From: Panthera uncia
Taxonomy: Eukaryota > Chordata > Mammalia > Carnivora > Felidae
DNA: 64,000 nucleotides
Reading direction: 5' to 3'
NCBI RefSeq assembly: GCF_023721935.1
Contig: NW_026057577.1
Span: 138,818,431 to 138,882,430, forward strand
Shown here: positions 22,263 to 32,990 of the stretch, in pieces
Numbering within the stretch: the first letter of the stretch is position 1
Layout of the letters: each line of letters begins with the position of its first letter
Program-made: the position numbers and the translations under genes
The notes under the pieces: generated by a model
What the model was told of the DNA's origin: nothing
Databases searched by the model: none
The model's input: the letters and a program-made list of their open reading frames with translations, nothing else

Positions 22263-22899
22263 TTAATCTGCCACACGCCCCTTAGCGAAGATTATGTATA
22301 CGTATACCGTGAAAAACCCTTACTTTAATCGCAATGAACAGATCACTGGGAATTTCCCCAAATCTGTTTCCCAGGCAAGGGTTTGTGAATGAAGGGACTC
22401 AACGTATCTTCCGATCAGCCTTGGCCTTGTCCCTTTGAGCTCGTTTCATTGTATGCCATACATATATTTATTTTTTATAGTTCTTTCCATACGTGCAGGC
22501 ATAACTGCTCAATAATTATAATATCCTAAAGCACCTTGCCTTCTACATCTTTTGTAATACCTCTCAGAATATAACCTACTCTGTTACAAGAGCAAGGGGT
22601 CAACAAATCTGACTTCTGATTAACAGTGTAGCTCCCCCCCCCACCCCCAAAAGATGTGAAGCCAATTTTAAAATTATTTCTCCCGTATATCTGAAGTTTT
22701 TCTGGGTACTTCTAGGATGCTATCTATAACTTTTTGCCTGCCTGTGTGAAGAAAAATTGTGCTTCCCCCTGAAAACCCGTGTATGTTCTGTGCGCCCTGT
22801 GGGCCTGCCTCTGCCTGCTTCCGGGTGGTCCATCGTACCTCAGTGGCTCAGGACTCACTGTTTCCTGAATCTGATGTCTTGCATCCAGTTCTGGAAATT
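22263..22899. other. Unclassified sequence
   Basis: No recognised repeat apart from a C-rich run near 22633-22646. No gene. Confidence 0.4.
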
Positions 22900-22915
22900 T
22901 CCCTCTTGCTTTCTT

Positions 22916-23099
22916 TTCTTTTCTTTTTTAATAAAGAAGTTCCTTTATTCATCTTGAGACAGAGAGACAGAAACAGAGAAAGAACCCCAAGCAGCGCAGA
23001 GCCCAACACAGGGCTGGAACTCTCGAACCATGAGATCGTGACCCGAGCCAAGATCAAGAGTGGATGCTTAACCAACGGACTGAGTCACCGAGGCGCCAC
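22916..23099 (-). mobile_element. CAN SINE, shortened older copy
   Basis: Minus copy: atcttgagacagagagacag, then aagaaccccaagcagcgcag, the body complement, and a head complement ending ctgagtcaccgaggcgcca. Probable duplication: tccctcttgctttctt at 22900-22915 and tccctgttgtttctt at 23100-23114. Confidence 0.85.
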
Positions 23100-23114
23100 T
23101 CCCTGTTGTTTCTT

Positions 23115-23814
23115 GAATATGAACTCTTCCCTACTCCCTTTTATGTCTTCTTGAGATTCTATTACAGGTAACTTAGACCTTCCTGCCCCATACTCCAGGC
23201 CATTTTGTCCTCTACTTGTCTTTCTGTAGTACGTTCCGGGTTAATGCCACAGATGAATTTTGCAGCTCCTAGATTCACTGTGAGACCCTGTCAAAACAGC
23301 TCCTTTGGCCTGTCTTTTGAGATGTTTAAAGACTTTTGTTTTAATTTCTAGAAATGTTACTCTTTTTCAGACATGCCTGGTCTTCTTGATATGGTATATT
23401 ACGTTTTTCTTTCCCGTTTCCTATTTACGCGTTTATTTTTGGTCTTTAATCAGTTGACACATATTCTCTGGTCTCTAGACGACCGTTCTAGAGTTCTTGG
23501 CCGTTCCCTCTGCTGCTGACATCTATTCACGTGGAGTCCTCCCCTGTGGGCTGTGGGATTCACAATAGTGAACTCATGTTCAGTGGGGATTTGCCTGGGG
23601 GAATCCGATGCTGCATGAGCCGGGGGCACATTCCTCCTCTTGAGTTACCGAAGCACTTGCTATCTCGGAAGTTCAAGGGGTATCACCAGCCTGAGACTAC
23701 TTCTTATGTTAATTTTTTTGCTTCGGGAGCCCCTGACCATGCAGGTGGTATAAATTCAACCCCAAATCCACGGGACCATAACGCTGTGGTAACAATTCCT
23801 TAGGAGATTCCAGA
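23115..23814. other. Unclassified sequence
   Basis: No recognised repeat and no gene. T-rich sequence at 23330-23470 may hide a diverged LINE, but nothing firm can be matched. Confidence 0.38.
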
Positions 23815-23916
23815 GATTTTATTGTAGTGAACTTTGGCATTCTAACCATTTAATTTTTTTTTTTTTTGAGAGAGACAGAGAGACAGAGAGACAGAGAGAG
23901 AGCATGAGTGGGGAAC

Positions 23917-23967
<51 letters not shown>

Positions 23968-24225
23968 CCCAAGCAGTCCCCATGCTGTCAGCAAGAGCCT
24001 GACATGGGACTCAATCTCATCATCATGACCTGAGCAGAAATCAAGAGTCAGATGCTCAACCGCTTGAACTACCCAGGCGCCCCTAACCATGTTAAGTGTG
24101 CAATTTGGTGGCATTTAGTACAACCATCATCACTGGTTCTCGAACATTCTCATCACCCCAAAAGGAAACCCGGTGCCTACCGTCCCCTCCTCCCGGCCCC
24201 TGGTAACCACTAACCTGCCCAGTCC
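23815..24225 (-). mobile_element. L1 3' end, split by a SINE
   Basis: Complement of an L1 3' UTR: gattttattgtagtgaactt and ggcattctaaccatttaa before the SINE, then gttaagtgtgcaatttggtg, gcatttagtacaaccatcat and ggcccctggtaaccactaac after it. A CAN SINE in the same orientation sits at 23854-24082. Confidence 0.8.
23854..24082 (-). mobile_element. CAN SINE with expanded (GA)n
   Basis: Minus copy with a long GA repeat (about 23919-23964) and head complement ctacccaggcgcc. Duplication ctaaccatttaa at 23842-23853 and ctaaccatgttaa at 24083-24095. It lies in the L1 3' UTR at the same site used by the SINE at 32777. Confidence 0.92.
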
Positions 24226-24966
24226 AAGACAGAAAAATCCCCTTGTCGTTGCTTTTGGCTGTGGGAGCAAATTTTTTTCAGATTCTCAGCTTTATGTGGG
24301 GGTCTTGTTTCCTTCTCCTCTCTTGCTGGTCCGGAGACTCGTCTCTGTCCAGGCTGTTGGTGGAAACCCTTTAGACTGAAAGTCATTCTTAGTATAAATA
24401 CTGAATTCTGGGCTCTGAGCAGGTATTTGTGAATAACCCAGACAAAAATCCCTACCCTCACGGAACTGACTTTCTAGAAGGAAGGAGGCAGAAAACAATA
24501 ACCAAATTATAAAGGAAGTTAAAGGTGGGGGAGGAGCAACGCGGGGACAGTAGAGGATTAACAGAGAAATTGGAGGGGGGCAGGAGTGCGTGAATCAGGG
24601 AGCTTTGGGGGGCCACTGTGAGAATCAGGGCCTTGGTTTCGAGAGAAATGAAGACACTGGAGACTTTTGCTGAGGAGTACAATGTGTGACTGACATTTGA
24701 AGAGGTTCATTGTGGCTGGTGTGTTGAGATGAGACCACAAGGACGCCAGAGAGAGACCTGTCACCACACCGCTGCAATAATCCCACGAGTGACGGAGGCT
24801 GGACCAGGGAGTCATAGCAGCAGATTGGTAAGAAGTGGCTGGATTTTCAAGTTATGTGGAAAACGGAGCCCACAGGGTCTCCTAACAGATTGGTTTTATT
24901 ACGGGAGAGAGTCATCAAGAATGGTGCGGTAGGCAGAGCAATGGCCCCACAAAGACGTCTGTGTCC

Positions 24967-25253
24967 TAGGGCAGGGGTTAGAGGGAGAGTGAAATCCATG
25001 AAAGGGATTAGGAGGTGCAGAGTTCGAGGTATAAAACAAATAAGTTATGGGGATGTAAAGTATACCATAGAGACTATAGTCAATACTATTGCAATAACTT
25101 TGTATGATAACAGACGGTATCTCGACTTCTTGTGGGGATCATTTCGTAATGTATCAAAATGCTGAATCGCTATGGTATCCACCTGAAACTAACAGGATAC
25201 TGTATGTCAATTATACTTCAATAACAAAATGAATTACTTAAAAAAAAAAAAAA
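24967..25253 (+). mobile_element. 5'-truncated L1 3' end inside MLT1
   Basis: Contains acaaataagttatggggatg, ccatagagactatagtcaat, aactttgtatgataacagac, catttcgtaatgtatcaaaa and atacttcaataac, then a poly-A tail. Same L1 3'-end type as at 6132-6601. Degraded 16-bp target duplication: aaagacgtctgtgtcc at 24951-24966 and aaagatgcctatgtcc at 25254-25269, three mismatches. Confidence 0.85.
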
Positions 25254-25382
25254 AAAGATGCCTATGTCCCAATCCCTGAACCTGTGAATATGTTGAGTGA
25301 CTTACATGCTTACATGACACAAGGAAATGAATTAAGGTTTTAGATGGAATTAAGGTTGCTAACCAAATGACCTTCAAATCAA

Positions 25383-25545
25383 GGCACCTGGGTGGCTTAG
25401 TTGTGTTAAGTGTTCGACTTCAGCTCAGGTAATGATCTCATGGTTTGTGTGATCAAGCCCCATGTCAGGCTCTGCACTGCCTCCCCCCCCCCCCCCCCCC
25501 CCCCCCCCGGCTCAAAAATAAATAAATAAATAAACATTTAGAAAA
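25383..25545 (+). mobile_element. CAN SINE with 26-C expansion, inside MLT1
   Basis: Head ggcacctgggtggcttagtt, shortened body (the 'gagcctggagcctgcttc' block is missing), then 26 C residues at 25483-25508, and an (AAAT)n tail. Short possible duplication aaatcaagg / aaatcagga. Interrupts the MLT1 LTR. Confidence 0.9.
25483..25508. repeat. Poly-C tract, 26 bases, within a SINE
   Basis: Twenty-six consecutive C replace the usual CT-rich segment of the SINE. Confidence 0.95.
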
Positions 25546-26005
25546 AAATCAGGAGATTATCCTAGATTATCTGGCTGGACCAAATATAATCCTACGAGGA
25601 AAAACCAGAGAGACGGCAGCTTGGGAAAGACTCCACTCAACGATGTTGACTCTGAAGGTGGAGAAAAGGGGCCACGTGCCCAGAAACGCAGACGGCCTCC
25701 TGCAACTGGGAAAAGCAAGGAAACAGATTCTCTTCTAGAGCCTCCAGAAGGAGCATAGCCCTGCCAAAGCCTGGATTTTAGCTGGGTGACACCCATGTTG
25801 GACTTCTAATCTCAAAAACATAAGACGATAAATCTGCATTGTTCTAAGTCACAACGTTTGTGGTAATTTGTTACAGCAGCGATCGGAAGCTAATACAGAG
25901 GGCGTCGAAGTTTTGTACCAAGCAAGTGGAAGGATGAAGCTGTCATCGGGTGACATGGGGAAGGGGTAGGCAGAGGAAGTTCGGGGGCAAGAATCCTCAG
26001 TTCCA

Positions 26006-26210
26006 TTTTAAATACATTCTATTCCTGGAGAGACTCTGGCATACACCCGCACCAGGAGACATTTACGTGCCTGTTCATAACTGCATGAGAGTAAAACCTT
26101 GGCCCATCCCAAGTGTCCACGATGGGAGAATGAATGAATATTACACGGCCGTGAAGTGAATGAACTATGTTTGGAAACAGTATAAACGAATTTGAGTAAT
26201 ATGTTTTAGG
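26006..26210 (+). mobile_element. L1 fragment (ORF2 end region)
   Basis: Blocks in L1 order: gagactctggcatacacccg, caccaggagacatttacgtg, cctgttcataactgcatgag, atcccaagtgtccacgatgg, gagaatgaatgaatattaca, gtgaatgaactatgtttgga. Diverged and without an intact frame. Confidence 0.75.
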
Positions 26211-26225
26211 GAGTGATACGCTTTT

Positions 26226-26433
26226 GGGGCACCTGGGTGGCTCAGTCGGTTAAGCGTCCGACTTCAGCTCAGATCACTATCTCACGGTTCATGAGTTCGA
26301 GCCCCGCGTCGGACTCACCGATGTCAGCACGGAGCCTGCTTTGGATCCTCTGTCCCTCTCTCTCTCTGCCCCTCCCCCACTTGCACTCTCTCTGTCTCTC
26401 TCAAAATAAACAAACAAAGTGTAAAAAATAAAA
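26226..26433 (+). mobile_element. CAN SINE (felid SINEC type)
   Basis: Head gggcacctgggtggctcagt and TTCGAGCCCCGCGTCGGACTC. The body is shortened at 'cagcacggagcctgctttgg'. Duplication gagtgatacgctttt at 26211-26225 and gagtattattctttt at 26434-26448, with mismatches. Confidence 0.93.
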
Positions 26434-26448
26434 GAGTATTATTCTTTT

Positions 26449-26734
26449 GTGTGCATCAAATAATAAGCGATGCTTTAATAGTCTCCTAATTGATTGCTAA
26501 AAGGCTACATTCCTCCCCTCAGGGCGCCCTGTCACCAGGCATGGCTACAGAATTCTGGACTCACCAGTCCGGGTTTCAGTTCCTTCTATGATTTGGGGCC
26601 CCAGAGGATTTTACTGTCTCAAGAGCTCACTTACACAATTTAAAAGGATGTGTTTTTGAAACTTTGTCTGGCGTTTCTAGGTATGTAACACTGGGAGGAT
26701 TTTCTAATTATCTAGCCCCCTTGAAAAGCCTATT
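26449..26734. other. Unclassified sequence
   Basis: No recognised repeat or gene. Confidence 0.4.
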
Positions 26735-26830
26735 AACAACTCCCAGACCTTACACCTTAACCAATAAATGAGAATTTCTGGGTCAGAGCCCAAAGCATCT
26801 CTATGTTTTTAAAGCTCCATGGGTGGCTAC
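26735..26830 (-). mobile_element. MER5-type hAT MITE fragment
   Basis: The complement-side blocks acaactcccagaccttacac, gagaatttctgggtcagagc and tttttaaagctccatgggtg fit a diverged MER5A/B middle region. Confidence 0.52.
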
Positions 26831-27094
26831 GAAGCAAAATTTCTACAGCAGGCAGTCAATAAATCGCTGATTGATTCGTTGGGGGAGGAGGGAGTCTGTC
26901 CTACCTAGAACCTGAACTACAGTCTTTCTTGGGCTTGAGACGACTTGAGCACGTCTGGGGCCAACCCACCAGATACCTGTTGCACCAAGGGCTAACGGGC
27001 TCCAGGGAGATAACACAGTCCAGAGGAAGAAAGAACTGGGCACAAGATTAATTCCGAGTAGACTTCAGGGTCTGTGAGCTGGCTTCACGTGGGT

Positions 27095-27303
27095 TAAAGG
27101 AATCAGACATATCAAGTTCAAATCCTCTATGATCTTGGCTTCTGCTTACCGCTCTGAGCCTCAGTTTCCTCACTTGGAAAATGGTGACATTTATGGTATC
27201 TATCTTTGGGGGCTTCTGTGAACACTGAATGAGGCCATGTTTGGAGAGTTATTCCCCTAAGTGCCTGGAGCACAGTAGGTGCTCGGGAAGCATTAACTAT
27301 AAG
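27095..27303 (+). mobile_element. MIR SINE relic
   Basis: Plus MIR blocks: atcaagttcaaatcctctat, gcctcagtttcctcacttgg, aaaatggtgacatttatggt, gtgaacactgaatgaggcca and gtgcctggagcacagtaggt. Confidence 0.82.
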
Positions 27304-27610
27304 TGAATGGAAATCGCCCTTTCTCTAAGACCTCCGGTCGTCCGCTTGCTGTTGGGGTAGACTGCAAGGAGAAAGAGAGTGAGGGGGGATGGAGGGGGCC
27401 ACCCGTAGTGGCCGAGCCCATCACCTCTGGCACTTCCAGGAGACAGGAGTGCCTGGCAGACACCTAGGTGATCCTCTGCAAAAACCGTTCAGGGGTCTAG
27501 CGGAGGCCTCATCGCAGAAGCGAGAACAGCAATGATCAAGAGGCATAAGGAAATTCTCCAACAGGTTTGCTTCGAATCCCAGTGTGGGTACCATCTTGCC
27601 CGCCATAAGG
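27304..27610. other. Unclassified sequence
   Basis: No recognised repeat or gene. Confidence 0.4.
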
Positions 27611-27626
27611 AAGAGTCTTGATCCTG

Positions 27627-27883
27627 GGGGTCCCGGGTGGCTCAGCCGGTCAAAAGTCCACCTTCAGCTCGGGTCACGATCTCGTGGTCCGGGGGTCCGG
27701 GCCCCGTGTCGGGCTCTGTGCTGACAGTTCAGCGGCTCGAGCCTGCTTGGGATTCTGTGTCTTCCTCTCTCTCTCTCTCTCTCTGCCCCTCCCCCACTCA
27801 TGTCTTATCTCCCTCTCTCTCTCTCTCTCTCTCTCAAAAATAAATAAACAGTAAAAAAGCAAAACAAAACCACAACAAAAAAG
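27627..27883 (+). mobile_element. CAN SINE (felid SINEC type), CpG-rich body
   Basis: Head ggggtcccgggtggctcagc, body with ggggtccgggccccgtgtcg, two (CT)n runs and an AAAC-rich tail. Duplication aagagtcttgatcctg at 27611-27626 and aagaggcttgatcctg at 27884-27899, one mismatch. Confidence 0.95.
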
Positions 27884-27899
27884 AAGAGGCTTGATCCTG

Positions 27900-28650
27900 A
27901 AACCAATAGTATTTCAAACACTGCTATTCCAGAGGAGAGGAGCTTAGTGAATGGGACCCACCTTGAAGCTCCATATGCTCCTAAATCCAGTGGCCTGCTG
28001 GTAAACCCACCCTCAAAAATCAAAAATGTTTAAAGCCCTCATTTCTAGCATTTGTCAGTCTCCACGGTGTAAATTCTCCCACCGCGGCCAATACCAGCAG
28101 GATATACTCAGCGGCTTCTGACTTCGTCCAGCACAACATTGTTTCTTCATTCTCCAAACGGCAGGGCCCCCAAAAGGCGGCTGACACCCCGCAGCACTTA
28201 AGTGATCATGCTGTCCCTGGAGAAGGGACATTTCTACATACGACTTAGCTCACCTGACACTGCCGTGCACATAATGTATTCTCTCGTCCTGACCGGCACA
28301 TGTATAACCACGGAGCAGGTAAATACTGTAATGCCGTAATTCATAAATAATCTGCACATCGGCCTGTCTTGTAAACTGTTTGATGGAACTTTGTCCTCCT
28401 CCTTCATCACAGCCTTCGCGTCTTCGGGGGAAACCACATGTTTAAAGTGCTCCCGGGAAAATGGCTTACGGTGTTGTCAAGTTGGAGAGCACTGTGGCAC
28501 GGGGTTCCAGCAGTGGGGGTCATACTTGAAAACCCAAACTGTATAGGGAAGTCAGTCAGAGGACTTGTCACCAAATGTTACATAGAACAAACAATTCAGT
28601 AAAACGACATGGCCCGGAAATGCGGAAATTATGGGAAACAGCCATCGGCG
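27900..28650. other. Unclassified sequence
   Basis: No recognised repeat. A short minus-strand frame at 28234-28437 has no known domain. No gene called. Confidence 0.4.
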
Positions 28651-28795
28651 CGTGCCAGGATCCCACAGTTGGCAGTGAAAACACAGATTCCTGGGCCCCG
28701 TCCCCTGAGCTTCCGAATCAGTGGGGCTGGGGCCCGAGAATGTGCATTTCTAACAAGTTCCCAGACATTATTCTCGTGTTGCGCTTTGCTCAACT
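28651..28795 (+). mobile_element. MER5A hAT MITE
   Basis: Clear MER5A blocks: gtgaaaacacagattcctgg, gggccccgtcccctgagctt, aatcagtggggctggggccc and gcatttctaacaagttccca. The first part is truncated or diverged. Confidence 0.86.
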
Positions 28796-30299
28796 ATCCA
28801 GTCTATGTTTGCCAAACAGACGGCAGTCAACATTTTAGAAGCTGTCCTCGGACTGGAACAAGACTTCTGGAAGACTGTTAACACAAGCATGAAGTCTCCC
28901 GTGAAATTTCGTCTAGGAGTTTCAAGGTTATGAATCTGGTTGGTTAGCTTCCTACTTAGTAGCAGTCATTCTGGTTTCGGCCTCAGCAAACAGAAGACAC
29001 AAGTTGCTTGGGGTTGCACAGCAAAGAGTGAGAGAACAGAGCCTCCAACATGGAGCTTTCTCCTCTCTGCCTCCCTCCGGGGCCCGGAGCACAAGGGTGT
29101 ACAAGACACACGCTTGGAACTGTGTGAAATCGTGGAAGGGAGGGAGGGGGACGCAATCCCGGGAGGATGAATCTTGCAGGCTGTCAGCGGGGTCAGAGTG
29201 GGGCTCTCACATTTCTGCATTATTTAGCCACACTCTGAAATTCCAGCCTCCCTTTTCCTCCAAAGAAGTTGCTCTATGTACGAAGGTGGTTCGTTGCATA
29301 GCTTATGCCCAGGAGAGACTAAAAAAAAACCACCCCAAATGTTATTTTTAACAGTTGATGTAAGCAGGATGTGAAGGTCATTGTTTTAAAATCACATCTC
29401 CCAACAGAGAAAAATAATCTTAATTGAAGTGTTTTGTTTTGTTTTGTTTTGTCCTGGTGTCACTCACAATACTCCTTTTCTAACTAGCCTAGAAACTGCT
29501 GGTTTCATCCTTAGTATTTTCTGAGTTTTTTTTTTTTTTTTAATACCCTTGAAGTGAATTCAGATCCACCAAATGCTTTTGAATTTTACACATATTAGTC
29601 ATGATTGTCAAGCAGGGTCCCCCCCCCCCCAGGCTGGTTTCAAGGTCATTTTGCAAACACCACCCACTGGGCCCCCAACAGGGACACCTCAGCCGGTTGG
29701 AGCCAGCTGGACCTAAGCCCTGTCTGTAAATGTTATAAACCGCATTCTCTCCTGACATTATCTTGCCCAGCTAGCCAGATGTCACAGGCCCGGTTGTTTG
29801 TTATGCTTGCTTTTACTTTTCCCCTGCTAGTCTGATAGCTTTTAGGGTCAACGATCAACAGGCATTTTAGAAGTGAGATGTGTTCAACGGCCTTAGGGGT
29901 GAATGACCCATTTAAGGGGACTTAGCTCAGCGGCTCAACCCCGACGCATCACTGACTTATGGGCCTCGGGGTGAGCGGTCCCTCAGGGGCCGCATGGCGG
30001 GAGATGGGCCTTCGGGTCCTCTTTTTAGCCTCTGCTTAATGAAAAGCAGGTCCTCTTTGTAAAAACTTGGCTGTTCTAGACCTTGGGATTTTAGGTAACA
30101 ACTAATATTGCTGAAAACTGCTATTATTCTGTTTGCCGAATCTGTCAGATGGGGTGCTAAGCATTCGTTGGGACCTTGGAAGGTACCTACAATTGTTTCC
30201 ATTGTATATGTAGGAAGCAACTTGGAGTCGCTGGGTAACCTGCCGGGACCAAGTGGCGGCCAGTTCTATTGTCTCCAAGCAGTAGTAGCCGATGCTTAT
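28796..30299. other. Unclassified sequence with small simple repeats
   Basis: About 1.5 kb without a recognised interspersed repeat. It holds a (GTTTT)n run at 29431-29452, a T run near 29527-29541 and 12 C at 29619-29630. The frames around 28966-29351 overlap on both strands and none has a known domain. Confidence 0.42.
29431..29452. repeat. (GTTTT)n microsatellite
   Basis: Four GTTTT units and a partial fifth. Confidence 0.93.
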
Positions 30300-30675
30300 T
30301 GTCTTAGTCAGATCCAGCTGCCCTAACAAAAAGCCATCGACCAGGTGGCTTCAACAACAGACATTCCTTTCTCACTTCTGGAGGCTGGGAAGTCCACGAG
30401 CGAGGCATCGGCTGATCTGTGTCTGGCGAGACCCGCCTCTCTGGTTTGTAGACTACCACGTTCTTGCTGTGCCCGAACTTGGCAGAGAGAAAAGCACAAG
30501 ACAAAAAATTCCGGTGTCTCTGCCTCTTCTGATAAGGACACGAATCCATCACGGGGCTCCTACCTTTGGGAGCTCATCTAAACCCGATGAGCCGCCAAAG
30601 GCCCCACTTCCTAAGAGAATCACCCTGGGGGTTAGGACATGACAGTGTGAATTTTGGAGGACACACACACTGAGT
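30300..30675 (-). mobile_element. MLT1 solo LTR (ERVL-MaLR)
   Basis: Complement of MLT1: tgtcttagtcagatccagct, gccctaacaaaaagccatcg, cacttctggaggctgggaag, ggtttgtagactaccacgtt, gccgccaaaggccccacttc, accctgggggttaggacatg and gaattttggaggacacacac. Near-complete length, no internal sequence beside it. Confidence 0.88.
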
Positions 30676-30828
30676 ATTGACTTCTTTATGCTAATCCCTC
30701 TAGGTGTATTACTTCTTACAGTCCTCACAAAAGACCTACGAGAATACTGTTGTCATCTCATGGTCCAGATAATGAGATAGCACGGAGAGGTTAAGCAGCC
30801 CGCTCCAGGGTCCCCACCAAGCCCCTGA
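30676..30828 (-). mobile_element. MIR fragment
   Basis: Complement blocks: gtgtattacttcttacagtc, ctcacaaaagacctacgaga, atactgttgtcatctcatgg and cacggagaggttaagcagcc. Abuts the MLT1 LTR. Confidence 0.7.
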
Positions 30829-30949
30829 GCCACAGGACCCTCCCACTGAGAACCCCTCCTCCTGGGAGGCCACCATGAATCCGCCCCAGAACTCCCGTAT
30901 CAGGGGAAAAGGTGCGTCACAGATGAGACAGACGTGGTGAGCTAGTAGC

Positions 30950-31045
30950 TAGACACTAGGGTTCTAGTTCTAGAACTTTCTCTATTAGACATCCCCCCCC
31001 CCACCACTTTTCTGGGTCTTATTTTGTTTATAAAATAAGGGACTT
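30950..31045 (+). mobile_element. MIR fragment, probable
   Basis: ctagggttctagttctagaa, then ctgggtcttattttgtttat and aaaataagggacttaaa, resembling the MIR 'tgggttctagtcccagctct' and 'tcatctgtaaaatgaggg' blocks with a C-run between. Confidence 0.5.
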
Positions 31046-31717
31046 AAAAATAAAATAAATCAAATTAATCTCTCTAAGCCAGCTCTCAGTTTTAATAGCT
31101 GTGTCTCTGCTTATGTCCACGCGGTCGGCAAACCCTCCCTCAGGCACTGATGCCAACTGGCACCATGCGGATCTAGCTGCCATCTCAGACTCGTCATGCG
31201 CTGAGTTATGCCTTGATAAGGACTCTCTCAAGAGCCTCCCCCCACGTCAGCTTCTGGATTCAGACTCGCTCACCAGAAACACACGGCCACAGTTCCTTCT
31301 GGGGTAGGGGAGTCCCCACCCTAGCCCTGCCAGGAGGCTCCACGGGAGACCACACGGCCACGCAGGGTCCCCCACTCCAAAGGACCCTCCCTGCACCTGA
31401 GTCGATGCTCTGCAGTCACTCTTAAATTCCTAGGAATTGTTGAATAAAGAGACCTGCATTTCCTTTTTGCCCAGGGCCCTCTGGTCTACACAGCCGGTCC
31501 TGCCCCGACTTGTCTACACCACCTGTTCTCCTAGCCCACAGACGCAGTTCTCTCGGTGGGGACCGCTCAGAACAACCTTGTGCCCAGTCTGCCTGTGCCT
31601 TGCTTGTCTGTGACACACATTTTCCCCAGATGCTGGAGTTCGGGGGAGGAGGCACGGTGGTCTCCCAAGAAAAGTGGCTCTCAGTGGGAGGGTCCTGGGG
31701 CTCAGGGGTTTGGCGTG
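31046..31717. other. Unclassified, GC-richer sequence
   Basis: Open frames on both strands at 31422-31851 reach 112-113 codons because the sequence is GC-rich and stop-poor. No known domain, and overlapping opposite frames argue against coding. Confidence 0.4.
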
Positions 31718-31905
31718 GGCCCTGGAGCCAGCTGCCTGGACTTGTGTTCCTGCTGTGCACCCACCTCGCTGTGTGCCCTGCAGCAGGCTGCTTAACCTCT
31801 CTGTGCTACCGTCTCACCATCTCTACAACGGCAATAACAATATCCTCATGAGGCTGTTGTGAAAACGAACCTCAGTACCATGGCACCTTTTCATCAACAA
31901 TTACT
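31718..31905 (+). mobile_element. MIR SINE relic
   Basis: Plus MIR blocks: ccctggagccagctgcctgg, ctcgctgtgtgccctgcagc, aggctgcttaacctctctgt, gctaccgtctcaccatctct and atgaggctgttgtgaaaacg. Well preserved. Confidence 0.86.
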
Positions 31906-32400
31906 ATTTCTTGTCTATAAAAGAACGATGTGGTTGATTTTTTACTCCATTTTTTTCTGTTCTGACCAAAAAAAAAAAAAAAACGTACAAAAGAATGTCA
32001 CAGGAGTGAATGTTCTGGTTTTCTTCGGAAAGAAGTTGATGAGGCTTCAGGTCATTAGACCAGCTCAGGGACCGGGTGAGATACTAACTAAAGAAATTAG
32101 GGTAAAAGCTAATTAAAGTCTTGAAGACACTAGCGAGGGATCAGGTCAGATCGCAAGTTCCAAATCCCGGCGTCCCCGAGGGTTCCGAATCTTCTGGCAA
32201 CACTACCAGGACATGACGATCCAGGAGAATTCTAATCTTAAGGGGGGGGGGGGGAGTTAAGTTTAAATTGAAGAGATTAATCAACATTGGGATTGATGTG
32301 AGCTCAAGTATTAATAATTAATAATTAATAATAAGTATTAATAATATTAAAAGCGGTCATACAAATGATGGCTTTCAGATAATGACTAATATCACACGTG
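31906..32400. other. Unclassified sequence with low-complexity runs
   Basis: An A run near 31967-31983, 13 G at 32242-32254, and an AATT/TAA-rich repeat at about 32310-32350. No gene. Confidence 0.45.
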
Positions 32401-32460
32401 CCTCTTTCAAAGTGTCCTGACATAGACCCTTGGGAATAACTTTCAAAAACAAAGCAAGGG

Positions 32461-32688
32461 AGGGGCACCCGGTGGCTCAGTCGGTGGTGTGTCTGACTCT
32501 TGATTTCGGCTCAGGTCATGATCTCACTGTTCATGAGATCGAGTCCCACATCAGACTTTGTGGACAGCACAGAACCTGCTGGGGATTCTCTCTCTCTCTC
32601 CCTCTCTCTCTGCCCCTCCCCTGCTCACTCTCTTTCTCTCTCTCTCTCTCCCTCAAAATAAATAAATAAACTGCATTTAAAAACCACA
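32461..32688 (+). mobile_element. CAN SINE, older subtype
   Basis: Head ggggcacccggtggctcagt with the older 'gactcttgatttcggctcag' form, body cagcacagaacctgctgggg, CT-rich zone and (AAAT) tail. Imperfect duplication acaaagcaaggg / acaaagtagggg. Confidence 0.9.
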
Positions 32689-32776
32689 ACAAAGTAGGGG
32701 ATAGCGGTGACAGTGGCACAACCTTGTGAATGTACTTAATGCCACTGATTTGTACACTTAAAAATGGTTAAAATGG

Positions 32777-32990
32777 GGTGTCCGGGTGGCTCGGTCGGTG
32801 AAGCGCCTAACTCCGGCTGGGGTCATGATCTCACGGTTGATCAGTTCAAGCCCCGCGTCGGGCTCTGTGCTGACAGCTCAGAGCCCGGAACCTGCTTTGG
32901 ATTCTGTGTCTCCCTCTCTCTCTGCCCCTCCCCCGCTTGCACTCTGTCTCTCCCTCCCTCTCTCAAAAATAAACATTAAAAAAATTTTTT
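32777..32990 (+). mobile_element. CAN SINE (felid SINEC type) in L1 3' UTR
   Basis: Head ggtgtccgggtggctcggtc, then body, CT-rich zone and A-rich tail. Duplication aaaatggttaaaatgg at 32761-32776 and taaatgggtaaaatgg at 32991-33006. Inserted at the L1 'cactt/aaaatgg' site. Confidence 0.93.

Larger units (their letters stand above)
24925..25897 (+). mobile_element. MLT1C/D-type LTR (ERVL-MaLR), carrying L1 and SINE insertions
   Basis: Begins tgcggtaggcagagcaatgg, resumes after an L1 at 25254 with aagatgcctatgtcccaatc, cctgaacctgtgaatatgtt and aggttttagatggaattaag. After a SINE it continues with gagattatcctagattatct, gcctcctgcaactgggaaaa, cctccagaaggagcatagcc, tggtaatttgttacagcagc and ends taataca at 25897. 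All blocks are in MLT1 LTR order. Solo LTR without internal sequence. Confidence 0.85.
24460..26005 (-). mobile_element. L2 LINE (antisense), split by an MLT1 LTR
   Basis: The left part (about 24460-24924) reads as the L2 complement: gaagacactggagacttttg, ccacaccgctgcaataatcc, gattggtaagaagtggctgg, gagagagtcatcaagaatgg. The right part (25898-26005) resumes with gcgtcgaagttttgtaccaa, gtggaaggatgaagctgtca and gacatggggaaggggtaggc. The phase across the break fits one L2 copy into which the LTR inserted. The left edge is approximate. Confidence 0.75.

Noticed and set aside
29500..30020. CpG-island or promoter-like GC-richer sequence
   Set aside because: CpG density and length are too low, and no core promoter or exon follows.
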